Shown here piece after piece: positions 51,646 to 60,824 of a DNA stretch of 64,000 nt (position 1 is the first letter of the stretch; each line of letters opens with the position of its first letter). Position numbers and translations under genes: made by a program. This DNA comes from Sulfopaludibacter sp035551455 (GTDB lineage: Bacteria > Acidobacteriota > Terriglobia > Bryobacterales > Bryobacteraceae). The stretch is taken from positions 57,598 to 121,597 of the forward strand of contig DASZMZ010000365.1 of assembly GCA_035551455.1 (NCBI GenBank), written 5' to 3'. The notes under the pieces were generated by a model, which saw nothing but the letters and a program-made list of their open reading frames with translations, made no database searches and was not told the origin of the DNA.

Positions 51646-52379
51646 GCGGGGCCACGCCCGAAGGGACGCATAGCGAACAGGAGGCGGCTCGCTGGGTCCG
51701 CGGCATGTTCGGCCGCGTGGCGCATCGTTACGACCTGGCGAATCATCTGCTCTCTTTCAATATCGATAAGCTCTGGCGCGCCCACACGGTGCGCCGCGTG
51801 CGTCCGATTCTGGAGCGGCCCGGCGCGCGAGTGCTGGATATCTGCTGCGGCACGGGCGATCTGGTGCTCGCGCTGGAACGGGGCGCAGCCGGGGCACAGA
51901 TTTTGGGCTCAGATTTTTGTCATCCCATGCTGGTGTCGGCGGCCGCGAAGATGCAACGCCGAGGCGCGCGCGCCGTTCTGTTCGAGGCGGACGCGTTGCA
52001 CCTTCCGGTCCGCGATCAGTCGCTCGACTTGATTACCGTGGCTTTCGGCTTTCGCAATCTGGCCAATTACGACGAGGGTTTGCGAGAGATGCACCGCGTT
52101 CTGCGGCCCGGCGGTACCGCGGCGATTCTGGAATTTTCGCAGCCGCCAAATCGCGCCTTCGCAGCGCTATACAACTTCTATTCGCGGCGGATTCTGCCGA
52201 TTCTCGGGGGGATGATTTCCGGCAGCCGCGACGCCTATACGTACCTGCCGGATTCGGTTCGCAAATTTCCGAATGCGCCCCAACTGGCGGCGTCGATGAG
52301 TGCGGCCGGCTTCCACTCAGTCGCTTTCGAATACCTCACCGGAGGCATCGTGGCGCTGCATCGCGGCGTGGCGAAATAG
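51642..52379 (+). CDS. ubiE: Demethylmenaquinone methyltransferase (UbiE/MenG)
   Basis: 245 aa. SAM-dependent methyltransferase for the last step of menaquinone (or ubiquinone) synthesis. MFGRVAHRYDLANHLLSFNIDKLWR, the SAM motif VLDICCGTGDLVLAL, FGFRNLANYDEGLREMHRVLRPGG and a YTYLPDSVRKFPNA-like segment are diagnostic of UbiE. Translationally coupled to aroB (ATGA). Menaquinone is the likely product given the inferred phylum (knowledge, not sequence). Confidence 0.93.
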   Translation: MSGATPEGTHSEQEAARWVRGMFGRVAHRYDLANHLLSFNIDKLWRAHTVRRVRPILERPGARVLDICCGTGDLVLALERGAAGAQILGSDFCHPMLVSAAAKMQRRGARAVLFEADALHLPVRDQSLDLITVAFGFRNLANYDEGLREMHRVLRPGGTAAILEFSQPPNRAFAALYNFYSRRILPILGGMISGSRDAYTYLPDSVRKFPNAPQLAASMSAAGFHSVAFEYLTGGIVALHRGVAK

Positions 52380-52411
52380 AAGATGAAGAGCCGGCCGCCG
52401 GGTGGCACCCC

Positions 52412-55306
52412 TTAGTGCAGGGGCGCCGCTGTGGTGTTGCCGTAGTACAGGCCGTTGAACAGCAGTTTGAAGGTGGCGTGCGGCTGATCGCGGAAGTTCA
52501 CTTCCGGACCCAGCAGCATTACCTTGCCTTCGCCCACCGTGGCTTCCGCAACCGCCGTGCCGCCGTCCAGATACTGCTGGCCCCAGGCCCAGCCGCTATC
52601 CAGCGTGGATGCGCCGGAGAACCAACCGACCGGCGAGGTGTGCTGCATCTGCACCGTCGGTTCCAGCCGGAAGACCGGGCTGTTTTCGAAGAACACATCC
52701 ACCTGCTTCGGCATTCCGTACGCCAACGGATTCGTATTGTCCACGTTCATCTTCATCAGAGAACCCGGAATGTAGAACTTCTCCGCCGGCAGCGCGCGCT
52801 CTTTTCCGTCCGGACCCATCTCCGTGAGATAGTTCTTCACCGGCAGTTTGAACGTCTCCGCAATCGCCGTCGAGCTGCCGATGGTCACGATGGAGCCGCC
52901 CAGTTCGACGAACTTCTTGAGCTGCGGCATCGTCTTATCGGCCGTGATGCTCCCGGTCTTGTCCTTGTACTCTTCCGGAATCGCCTCGGCGCCGCCGCGA
53001 CCACCGCCACCACCGCCGCGTCCGCCCTGTCCGCCCTGTCCGCGAATGGCGCCGCCGACGAAGACAATCACGTCGAACTTGCTCTTCAGGTCGCCCGCGT
53101 CCAGCGTCTGCGGATAGACCATCGAGAACGGCATTTCGTACTGCTCGAACAGCCATCGGGTCCACCCGGCCGGCATCAAGCCGCCGTAATTGTCGTAGAG
53201 GCCGATGCGGATGGGCTTCAGCTTTAAAGCGTCGCCGGAGGGTTTACCGGCCATCGCATGCACCGGAATGCCCAGGTCCTTGGCGCCCTTGTCGAGAATG
53301 GTGCGGGCCGCGGCCGAATGCGGCACCCAGATGGCGCCGGTACCCAGATCCTTGCCGTCCGCCGACATTTCCTTCTTCATCCAGTAGACGTCGCAATTGG
53401 CCTTCAGCAGGCGATTGGTGAGCACGAAGGAATTGTTGATCTCGTGGCTGATCAGGTATCCCGCGGGCGTGGCCGGTCCGGTGATCGAGCTCGCCGGAGC
53501 AGGAAGCAGACCCGTGATCTTGGTGAACGGTCCGTCGAAGCCGTCCTGAATGCGATCGAACTCAACACCCATCTGATACGCCAGCGTCCAACCCGTGATG
53601 TCGTAGGGGCGGTTGGGAGGACCGCCGGGATAGGCGAAATCGTTGGGATGATCCTGCGGCTCGAACATATCCATCACGTGCGGACGGAATGCCTGTGCCG
53701 TCTTCACCACGTACGAGCCCGCGGGGTAAGTCTTGCCGTTCACCGGGAAGGCCGCAGTCGCTTTGAGGATCGTGATGCCGTTCTTGAGGAGCGCATTCAC
53801 GAACTCGGTCGCCGTGGCGAAGTCCGCCTGATCGGAAGGAATGATGTAGCCGCGGGGATCGCGCTTCTTCGGGTCGTGCAGCACGGTGTTGTAGAGTTCC
53901 ATGGGAACGCCGCCTCGCCCGCCGAATGCGCCACCACCACCGCCGCCTCCGCCGGGAACCGCATCGCCGCCCGCCGCAACCGGCGCCGCTGCTGCTGCTC
54001 CGCGACCCCGTCCGCGACCGCCGGCGGCTGCCGTGCCGCCTTCCGCTGCTGCCGCCGCTTCCAGAGCAGCGATCCTCTTGGGCGTCACCGTCCAATAATC
54101 CTTGCTGCCTTTTTCAATCGAGTTCATCCCCATGCGGTAGATGTTGTACAGCCACGTCTCGCGGTATCGCGAACCCAGATCCAGCATGGCCCGATTATTC
54201 GTAATCTCGTAATCGATCGACTGGCGATAGTGCCACGGACCCGGCGTCACCGGCATCGGCCAGTCGCCCTGCGGCAACTGCTTGCTGGGCACTACAGGAA
54301 TGGTCATCGGCGTCGGGTCGCCGATAATCTCCGTCAGAATCCCGATCATGTTGTGGAAGTACGTGACCGTGCGCAAGCCGCCATTCCACCACGTGGAGTA
54401 GTTGGCGCCGCTGCGCATGGCGCTTCCGCCTTTCCCCTCCGCCACCAGCCTGCTGTGCATCGCCGTTCCCACCATCTCAATGCCCAGCGGAATCAGCGGA
54501 TCGAAATTGTAGTTGAACGGGTCGCGGAACGGAGGCATGAAAATTACCGCGCCCGCCGGACCAGTCTGATGGTGGTTGTACATGATCTGCGGAAACCACT
54601 CGATGAACAGTTGCCGGTTCATGTTGGTGGTCTCCTTCATGTTCGACATGTAGAAGTCGCGATTATCGTCGTGGCCCACATACTTCGCATAGAGGCGCGG
54701 CAGACCGCCGTTGCGACGCTCCTGCGGCGGCTTCAGAGGCGCGTTGGGATTTTCCGATCCGCGCATGTACCAGTTGGCTACCAGGTCCTGCCCGTCGGGA
54801 TTGGCCTGCACGAACAGAGCGATATCGTCGTTCAGAAACCGCATGGTCTCCGGATCCGTCCGGCTCACCATCTGATAGACCATTTCCATGAGCTGCTGCG
54901 ATCCCACTGTCTCGGTGGCATGCAGACCGCCGTCAATCCAGATCACGGCTTTACCCTGACGCGCCAGTTCGTGGGCCTGATCATCATTCAAGCCTTCGGC
55001 GTGCGCCAGTCGCTGCGAAATCTGTTTGTATTTATCGAGGTTTTTGATGTTATCCGGCGAACTGACGATCGCCATCCACTGGTCGCGACCCTCTTCGGAT
55101 TTACCGATGCTCACCAGCTTCATGCGATCGCTTTCACTGGCCAGCTTCTTCCAATAGGTTTCCAGTTGGGCGTAATTCGCCATCATGTAGTCGTCGCCCA
55201 GGTTGAAACCCAACGCTTCCTTGGGGGTGGTAATTTTAGGGGCCGTTTGCGCGGCTAACCCGGCGCACAAAAATAGCGCCAGGAGGAGACACCGTCGTGA
55301 CTTCAT
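52412..55306 (-). CDS. Secreted M14-family zinc carboxypeptidase, large
   Basis: 964 aa. Signal peptide (MKSRRCLLLALFLCAGLAAQ). The M14 peptidase domain is N-terminal: zinc ligands in DGGLHATETVGSQQ (HxxE, about 129-132) and a third His in IMYNHHQTG (about 244), with DDNRDFYM between. Two Gly/Arg-rich inserts interrupt the C-terminal half (about 425-470 and 770-785), which otherwise looks like a class-I-glutamine-amidotransferase-type or beta-rich accessory domain. Probably cleaves exogenous peptides or peptidoglycan. Its start codon lies one base beyond a 13-bp hairpin and lacks a Shine-Dalgarno sequence. Confidence 0.88.
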   Translation of the reverse strand: MKSRRCLLLALFLCAGLAAQTAPKITTPKEALGFNLGDDYMMANYAQLETYWKKLASESDRMKLVSIGKSEEGRDQWMAIVSSPDNIKNLDKYKQISQRLAHAEGLNDDQAHELARQGKAVIWIDGGLHATETVGSQQLMEMVYQMVSRTDPETMRFLNDDIALFVQANPDGQDLVANWYMRGSENPNAPLKPPQERRNGGLPRLYAKYVGHDDNRDFYMSNMKETTNMNRQLFIEWFPQIMYNHHQTGPAGAVIFMPPFRDPFNYNFDPLIPLGIEMVGTAMHSRLVAEGKGGSAMRSGANYSTWWNGGLRTVTYFHNMIGILTEIIGDPTPMTIPVVPSKQLPQGDWPMPVTPGPWHYRQSIDYEITNNRAMLDLGSRYRETWLYNIYRMGMNSIEKGSKDYWTVTPKRIAALEAAAAAEGGTAAAGGRGRGRGAAAAAPVAAGGDAVPGGGGGGGGAFGGRGGVPMELYNTVLHDPKKRDPRGYIIPSDQADFATATEFVNALLKNGITILKATAAFPVNGKTYPAGSYVVKTAQAFRPHVMDMFEPQDHPNDFAYPGGPPNRPYDITGWTLAYQMGVEFDRIQDGFDGPFTKITGLLPAPASSITGPATPAGYLISHEINNSFVLTNRLLKANCDVYWMKKEMSADGKDLGTGAIWVPHSAAARTILDKGAKDLGIPVHAMAGKPSGDALKLKPIRIGLYDNYGGLMPAGWTRWLFEQYEMPFSMVYPQTLDAGDLKSKFDVIVFVGGAIRGQGGQGGRGGGGGGRGGAEAIPEEYKDKTGSITADKTMPQLKKFVELGGSIVTIGSSTAIAETFKLPVKNYLTEMGPDGKERALPAEKFYIPGSLMKMNVDNTNPLAYGMPKQVDVFFENSPVFRLEPTVQMQHTSPVGWFSGASTLDSGWAWGQQYLDGGTAVAEATVGEGKVMLLGPEVNFRDQPHATFKLLFNGLYYGNTTAAPLH

Positions 55307-55307
55307 A

Positions 55308-55338
55308 TGAGTGAGAGTTTACTACAAACTCTCACTCA
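55308..55338. terminator. Perfect 13-bp hairpin between two leftward genes
   Basis: TGAGTGAGAGTTT, five-base loop ACTAC, AAACTCTCACTCA. It overlaps the last codon of the gene at 55336-55782 and reaches to within one base of the M14 start codon. No T-run follows on either strand. It may be a terminator, an attenuator, or a structure limiting translation of the M14 gene. Confidence 0.6.
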
Positions 55339-55782
55339 CCCAACCTTTGGCAGGCGCTTGCGGCGGGCCGTCCATTGCTCGCTGGTGAAGAGACGCGGAC
55401 CCATTTGAATCATGCGCGGCAGCAGATTGAAGAGCGCCGTGGGGGTCCACGCGCGGCCGTCCCGCGTCTGGTATCCGCGCAGGGTCAACTCGTCAGCCAC
55501 GCGCGAAAGGGGGCAGTCTTCCACAATCATGTCGAGCGCCAGAATGATGGTTTCTTTTTCGGGCAGGCTCTCCACCAGGCGGGTGCAATCGTCAGAGACG
55601 CGCAGGCCGTAGGGAATCTCCTCCACCCAATCCTTGTGCGGCGCAGCGGGGGCGGACGGCGCATCGGTTTCGCGCTCCCACTCCAGGCCGGACAACTTCC
55701 AGCCCTCGTGAATGCGCTGGGCAAGGTATTCCAGGGTGGGCATCGCGGTAACAGTTTCGTGCAGGCGTTCCTTGTTGGGCAT
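55336..55782 (-). CDS. Orphan recombinase-tail-like protein
   Basis: 148 aa. After a charged N-terminus (about 1-65) the region IVEDCPLSRVADELTLRGYQ, TRDGRAWTPTALFNLLPRM resembles the 'recombinase' DNA-binding domain that follows the catalytic domain of large serine recombinases. No catalytic resolvase domain is present and none is nearby. It may be a small DNA-binding regulator derived from a recombinase (inference). ATG at 55782 has GGAGG five bases upstream; an in-frame ATG at 55803 is less likely. Confidence 0.65.
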   Translation of the reverse strand: MPNKERLHETVTAMPTLEYLAQRIHEGWKLSGLEWERETDAPSAPAAPHKDWVEEIPYGLRVSDDCTRLVESLPEKETIILALDMIVEDCPLSRVADELTLRGYQTRDGRAWTPTALFNLLPRMIQMGPRLFTSEQWTARRKRLPKVG

Positions 55783-55818
55783 GGTACCTCCCGCGCCCGT
55801 CAAAGCACGCCATGTTCC

Positions 55819-55859
55819 GCGGCGCGCGCGCGCATTTCCATCACTTACGCGCGCGCCGC
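55819..55859 (-). terminator. GC-rich hairpin after the Gfo/Idh/MocA gene
   Basis: GCGGCGCGCGC, 19-base loop, GCGCGCGCCGC: a perfect 11-bp stem 34 bases past the stop of the leftward gene at 55894. There is no T-run, so factor-independent termination is uncertain. Confidence 0.45.
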
Positions 55860-55893
55860 TGTTCGCTCCTGGGAAAACGCTGTTCGCCGACGA

Positions 55894-57255
55894 TCAGGCC
55901 TTGACGGGCTTATCGGTGGCCTTCCAGTGCTTCTCGTCCCAGTACATGACTTTGCCTTCGCGATAGGATTGGGCCGCCAGGTTGATCACCACCACGGCCT
56001 TAGCGCCGGTCTCCACATCCAAACGGGGTTTCTCGCGTGTGCGCACACAGTGCAGGAAGTTCTTCACGTGCGCCGTCTGCATGTTGGTCTGGTCCACCTG
56101 AATCTGGTAGTCCTTCACGCCGAATTTTTCGGAGTACTTCTCTCCGCCGATGGCCTTGCCGCCCTTCACCTGCGGCTTCACCGTGATGTAGGGAACGTTG
56201 CGCTCGAACTGGCCGTGCTCCACCATGATGATGCTGCCTTCGTGGCCGCGAATCAATCCGGGAATGTGGGTATCGTTCGCCATCGAAGAGCTCAGCACCA
56301 GCGAGTGGCCTTTGGCATATTCCGCCATCAGGTGGAAGGTGTCCGGCACCTCGCGCTTCTCCTTGAACACGTAGATGCCGCCGGTCGCCATCACCTTCAC
56401 CGGGAACTGCGGCTCATCCCAGCAGATATTCAGCGGCGCAATCACGTGGTAGAAGAGGTCGCTGGCGATTCCCAGCGAGTAGTCCCAATACTTGCGGAAG
56501 CGGAAGAAGCGGTCGGCATCGTACGCCCGTTTGGGCGACAGTTTGTACTGCGAGCCGAGCCACAGATCCCAATCGATATGGTTGTCGCCCTTGCCGTCCG
56601 GACCGGCGTTGGCGTCGATCGGCCAGTTCCATTCGCCCTCGATCGAGTTGCGATGGTAGGAGCCCTGGCTCATCAGCATCTGACCGATGGCGCCATCGGC
56701 AATCGCCTTCTTCGCCTTGGCCCAAATGTCCGCCGACGTGGTTTGCGAGCCCACCTGCAGCACCCGCTTGGTCTCCTTCACGGTGGCGACCAGTTGGCGC
56801 GCTTCTTCATTGGTGTGCACCATCGGCTTTTCCAGGTACACGTCTTTGCCGTGATCCATGGCGTCGATGGCATTCTTGCAATGCCAGTGGTCCGGCGTAG
56901 CGATGTAGATGGCATCCAGGTCGGACTGCTGCAGCAGTTCGCGGTAGTCTGTGTAGCCCTTCGCCTTGAAGCGTTCCGAGGCCAACCGCTTACGCTTTTC
57001 GTAAACGTCGCAGACGGCCACAATCTGGCAACTGTTATCGGCGTTGCCCACTTCGGTGAAGGTGCGCGCCACATCCATGCCGCGCCCGCCGCAGCCAATC
57101 ACGCCGATGTTGATCCGGTCGTTGGCGCCGATAACGCGGCCGGTCGCCGCTTTGCTCGTGCTCTTAGCTGCCAGCGCGGACTTCGCCGCTTCCAGCGTCA
57201 AACCCGTGGCGCCCACGGTTTTCAGAAAATCTCTGCGATCGTACGAATCAGCCAT
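55894..57255 (-). CDS. Tat-exported Gfo/Idh/MocA-family oxidoreductase
   Basis: 453 aa. N-terminal twin-arginine signal (YDRRDFLKTVGATGLTL). NAD(P)-binding Rossmann fold (NIGVIGCGGRGMDVAR, VAVCDVYEKRKRLA), ATPDHWHCKNAIDAM and the catalytic-lysine motif VYLEKPMVHTNEEAR. The substrate domain (about 190-430) resembles sugar or inositol dehydrogenase-like proteins that planctomycetes and acidobacteria export with bound cofactor. Substrate unknown. ATG 57255 has GAGGAG eight bases upstream and starts the Tat signal; the frame reaches 57294 without adding domain sequence. Confidence 0.92.
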   Translation of the reverse strand: MADSYDRRDFLKTVGATGLTLEAAKSALAAKSTSKAATGRVIGANDRINIGVIGCGGRGMDVARTFTEVGNADNSCQIVAVCDVYEKRKRLASERFKAKGYTDYRELLQQSDLDAIYIATPDHWHCKNAIDAMDHGKDVYLEKPMVHTNEEARQLVATVKETKRVLQVGSQTTSADIWAKAKKAIADGAIGQMLMSQGSYHRNSIEGEWNWPIDANAGPDGKGDNHIDWDLWLGSQYKLSPKRAYDADRFFRFRKYWDYSLGIASDLFYHVIAPLNICWDEPQFPVKVMATGGIYVFKEKREVPDTFHLMAEYAKGHSLVLSSSMANDTHIPGLIRGHEGSIIMVEHGQFERNVPYITVKPQVKGGKAIGGEKYSEKFGVKDYQIQVDQTNMQTAHVKNFLHCVRTREKPRLDVETGAKAVVVINLAAQSYREGKVMYWDEKHWKATDKPVKA

Positions 57256-57322
57256 ACTTACTCCTCGGTAGAAACCGCTCTTATTATGTCTCAATGCGCG
57301 GCCGTTCGCTTGAGCAGGCGGA

Positions 57323-57985
57323 CTATGGCGTGATCGTAATCGTACCCGGAGCGCTGGTATTGTTGCAGGAGGCCGCGGATACGGCGTATGTGGTCGACCC
57401 GGCGGCCAGATCGGTCTTCAGTGTGCACATGGCGTTGCCGTGATTGAATGGCGGACTGTTGGTGCAGATCGAAGCGCTGAAGCTATCCGCCTTCCAGTCC
57501 GAGCCCACCGGCGTCAGTCCGCCCGGAACCCACAGAATGGTTGCGCCTGCCGCCACCGTAGCCTTGGGAATCGAAACCGTGGAGGGATAGATCGAGACGT
57601 GGTTGCTGTTGCAGCCCATGAAGACGGTGGCCGTTGGCGCCGTCGCCGTGTCACGATCAGCCGGTATTTGACCCGTCGAAATATCAGTACCCACTACGAT
57701 CTCCGGGTCCGCACAGTTGGGGCAAGTATAAGGAACTCTGGCATTTGGCACGTTGATCGTGCACTGGCCGGCTGCGTTGTCGGGCTTACAGGGGTTGCCG
57801 AACGGGAAAGTCACTGTTACCGGCTGCCCCGCGGGATCCTTCCAGGTAAGCAACGTGCCGTTGTCCGGATGCAGCACTACTTTGTGTTCGTCGGGAAGAT
57901 ACACCAGGTTCACTTTATTCGGGGTACATCCCGTCAAGACCGTTACCAGGCCCAGGGTAATCTTCAGGAGCTTCTGCGTTTTCAT
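57323..57985 (-). CDS. Putative lipoprotein
   Basis: 220 aa. Lipobox LTGC after a short hydrophobic signal (LLKITLGLVTVLTGC), so lipid-anchored. The mature part is beta-rich with eight or so scattered Cys (including CPNC at about 88-91) and a VVLHPDNGTLLTWKDPAG stretch; cupredoxin-like or Ig-like folds are possible but not recognised. Lies 23 bases after the stop of the upstream leftward kinase gene and may be its co-transcribed partner. Confidence 0.75.
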   Translation of the reverse strand: MKTQKLLKITLGLVTVLTGCTPNKVNLVYLPDEHKVVLHPDNGTLLTWKDPAGQPVTVTFPFGNPCKPDNAAGQCTINVPNARVPYTCPNCADPEIVVGTDISTGQIPADRDTATAPTATVFMGCNSNHVSIYPSTVSIPKATVAAGATILWVPGGLTPVGSDWKADSFSASICTNSPPFNHGNAMCTLKTDLAAGSTTYAVSAASCNNTSAPGTITITP

Positions 57986-58007
57986 GTTGTCGTCCTTTTT
58001 TATCTGG

Positions 58008-60659
58008 TCAGTTTTCTGATCTGATCTGCGCCACCAGGCGCTTGTACCGGGGATCGTTCCGCACTTCCTTCAAATCCAATGCCAGTTCCACTTCCGTCTT
58101 CGAAAGCCCTTTGGACAAGCACTCCAGCACCTGGCGGAGCGCCTCTTCCTTCTTCCCGAGCACCGCCAGCACCTGCGCCTTCTTGAACTTCGAATGCATG
58201 TCAGTGGCGCCGTGTGCCTCGGCTTCGGTCAACGACGCCTCCGCTTCGGTCCGCTGGCCCAGTTTCGCCTGGTAGAAGGCCTGGTTCATCCAGAGCGCTC
58301 CGGGCTTCGGATTGATGCGAAGATTGTTGGCCACCAGTTCGGCGGCTTTGGCGTAGCTCTCTTTTTCCTGACGCGCGTCGCCGAGCATGGCGTAGCAGTC
58401 CGCGATATTGCGCCAGGAACTGTCGCTGGACGGCCTCAAGTCGCGCGCCTTCGTGTAATAGTCCAGAGCTTTGCGATAGTTGCCGGCCGAGAAGGCGATG
58501 GAGCCCAGATTCTGATAGGCGAGCTCATTCGGCAGCCGCTCCAGGCTGCTCTCGAAGGCTGCCTCCGCCTCCTTCTTCCGGTCGAGCAGCAGATTCATCG
58601 TGCCCACGTTGACGAACAGCATGGCTACCTTCGGCGCCACGGCGGAGCCTTCCGCGAAAGTGTCGGCGGCCTTCTGATAGTCGCCCTGGCGGTACAGCAC
58701 CCAACCCAGTTCGTTGTAGGCGGGCCAGTAATTCGGGCGATCCGCCAGAATGCTGCGGTATACGTCGGCTTCCTCGGCCCGCCGGCCCAGATCCCGCAGC
58801 GCGCGCGCCTTAGCCACCAGGATGGCCGGATCTTTGGGATCCTGTTGCAGCGCCCTGCCCAGTTCGTCGATGGCCTGCTGGGTGAGCCCCAAATTGACGT
58901 CCACCAGCGCTTCCGCCAGCAGCACTTGCGCCGACCCAGGCTTATATTTCAGAGCCAGGTCCGCATTCCGGCGCGCCAGGCCCAGAAAAGCCCGGTCCTG
59001 CGTCTTCAGAAATTTCTGCACGTAGGCAATCGCCAGCTTGGCATACCCCTGGGCGAATTGCGGCGCCAGGTCCAGAGTCTTCTGGTAGGCTTCAATCGCG
59101 TCGTCCAACCCTGCGCGGTTCGGCCGGCCCATCAACTCTTCGGCTGTGGTGAACGTCAGGTAGGCCGGGGCCGGCAGACTGCCGATCTCGTCCACTTCCT
59201 TGGCGGAGTTCCGAACTTCCCGTACTTCCAACAGACGGGCGCTGGCGCTTGCCGCCAAGTCGGGCAATTGCCCGAGTCTGGATGCGGCGACAGTCAGTTC
59301 GTCGTGGCGGAACACCTTCTGCGTGGCCGCGTCCAGCAATTGCAGCGACAAGGTGACGCCCCCGCGCGCCGGAGCGGCCGAGGCTGCCAGTACCAGATTC
59401 GCTCCGAGCGCCCCCACTGCATCCACAGGACCCTTGGGCGGCGTCTGACCGGTGACGTCACCCGGCGAGATCACCAGCAGGTCCTTGGTGGAAGATTCGG
59501 CTCGCGCCAGCCGGTTGCCGGTGGTCGAAAGGACGTTCTTCAGCAGTTTTCCGTAGGGAGAATTGGGTTGCGGAGGCCATTCCATCAGGGCGACAAAGCG
59601 CTTCTTCGGGAGCGGGTTGACGAGTGAATTCAGCGCCGGCACAGCCAGCCACCAGGCCGCTCCGAGCGTCAGGGCTCCCGCCGCCGCGAGGGCCGCTCGC
59701 CGCCGGCGCGACATCGGCGCGCGGAACTGTACGCTCCTGGTTGAAAAGCTCTGCGGCTCCAGGATGCCCAGGGCTTCGTCCGCCGATTGAAACCGCTTGG
59801 ACGCGTCGCCTTCCAGGCATCCCGTTACCAGGCGGTCCCAGACCCGCGGCAGTGCCGCCACAAAATGACTGGGGGGCTGAAATCGCCTGGTGCCGGGCTT
59901 GAACTCCGGACGCCGCCCGGTCAGCATCTCGTGGACCACCACGCCGAACGCGTAGATATCGGCCGCGGGTGTAGCCGTCGCGCCCTGCAGCAATTCCGGC
60001 GCGATATAGCCGATCGTGCCGGAAATCCGTCCCGTCTCGGCCAGGGTATGGTCGGCTTTGTAGGCTCGCGAGAGGCCGAAATCCGTGATCGAAACCCGCG
60101 TCTCCGGGCCCGTCCCTTCCAGCATCACATTTCCGGGCTTGAAGTCGCGGTGGATCACACCGGCGCGGTGCGCTGCTCCCAGCGCCTGCGCCATCTGGCG
60201 GACAATCGGCAAGGCCGCCTCCGGGGAGACGGCTCCGGCCCGGTGCAAGCGCGCGGAAAGGGATTCGCCCCGCAGCAGCCGCATCGTCAAAAACAGAATG
60301 GGGCCGTCCGGACCGTCTTCCCGGAACAAATCGAACGTGGGGCAAACGTTGGGATGCGCCACTTCCCTGGCCAGCAGAACCTCGCGTTCAAACCGCTGGC
60401 GGACCACCGGGTCGGCGGCAATCTCTTTGCGCAGTATCTTCAGGGCGCAATGTTTGTTCTGTAAGTGGCTGTCCGCAGCCTCATAAACCTCGCCCATCCC
60501 ACCGCGCGCCAGGAAACGGACAATCGTGAAACGACCGCTCAAAACGTCACTCGTCCGCAGTTGCCGCGGCTCGGACGGAGCGGTTCCAGGTCCGGCATCG
60601 CTCATCGATTTGGTTGCGTCCAGGCAACCTTCGGTCTGCTCCGAAGGGTCGTCCGTCAT
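58008..60659 (-). CDS. Membrane Ser/Thr protein kinase with extracytoplasmic TPR domain
   Basis: 883 aa. N-terminal Hanks-type kinase (about 42-300): Gly-loop LARGGMGEVYEAA, the Lys in ALKIL, catalytic VIHRDFKPGN, DFG in ITDFGLSRA, and APE in GYIAPELL. One membrane helix follows at about 322-341. The remainder is a linker domain and about nine TPR units (e.g. AKLAIAYVQKFL, YNELGWVLYRQGDYQKAADTF). HRD is followed by Phe, as is common in bacteria. ATG at 60659 is used; GTG at 60695 is in frame. Substrate and signal are unknown. Confidence 0.92.
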   Translation of the reverse strand: MTDDPSEQTEGCLDATKSMSDAGPGTAPSEPRQLRTSDVLSGRFTIVRFLARGGMGEVYEAADSHLQNKHCALKILRKEIAADPVVRQRFEREVLLAREVAHPNVCPTFDLFREDGPDGPILFLTMRLLRGESLSARLHRAGAVSPEAALPIVRQMAQALGAAHRAGVIHRDFKPGNVMLEGTGPETRVSITDFGLSRAYKADHTLAETGRISGTIGYIAPELLQGATATPAADIYAFGVVVHEMLTGRRPEFKPGTRRFQPPSHFVAALPRVWDRLVTGCLEGDASKRFQSADEALGILEPQSFSTRSVQFRAPMSRRRRAALAAAGALTLGAAWWLAVPALNSLVNPLPKKRFVALMEWPPQPNSPYGKLLKNVLSTTGNRLARAESSTKDLLVISPGDVTGQTPPKGPVDAVGALGANLVLAASAAPARGGVTLSLQLLDAATQKVFRHDELTVAASRLGQLPDLAASASARLLEVREVRNSAKEVDEIGSLPAPAYLTFTTAEELMGRPNRAGLDDAIEAYQKTLDLAPQFAQGYAKLAIAYVQKFLKTQDRAFLGLARRNADLALKYKPGSAQVLLAEALVDVNLGLTQQAIDELGRALQQDPKDPAILVAKARALRDLGRRAEEADVYRSILADRPNYWPAYNELGWVLYRQGDYQKAADTFAEGSAVAPKVAMLFVNVGTMNLLLDRKKEAEAAFESSLERLPNELAYQNLGSIAFSAGNYRKALDYYTKARDLRPSSDSSWRNIADCYAMLGDARQEKESYAKAAELVANNLRINPKPGALWMNQAFYQAKLGQRTEAEASLTEAEAHGATDMHSKFKKAQVLAVLGKKEEALRQVLECLSKGLSKTEVELALDLKEVRNDPRYKRLVAQIRSEN

Positions 60660-60818
60660 AGGTACACTCAAATCATGCGGGTTGAATGTTAGCACATTAT
60701 CTTCGATTTAGACCCCAGTTATAAGTGAGTCAGGCCTCTCTTGTGCGGCTGTGCGCTTACGGGTAGCCCGTCCACCAACGTTAGTACCATCCCCAAAGTG
60801 GGAATCGCCGGACCGCCG

Positions 60819-60824
60819 TATACT
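60819..60824 (+). promoter_or_regulatory. Candidate -10 element upstream of the GH44 gene
   Basis: TATACT in the 244-bp gap divergent from the kinase. No good -35 is seen 16-18 bases upstream (AAGTGG). The roughly 75-base leader to the ATG at 60904 includes a GC-rich stem (GGCCG near 60840, CGGCC near 60870); no known riboswitch was recognised. GAGGGAG lies eight bases before the ATG. Confidence 0.35.

Noticed and set aside
53258..57333. Long plus-strand frames of 666 and 652 codons
   Set aside because: Both are antisense to well-supported genes (M14 peptidase; recombinase-tail protein and Gfo/Idh/MocA oxidoreductase) and contain no domain signature.
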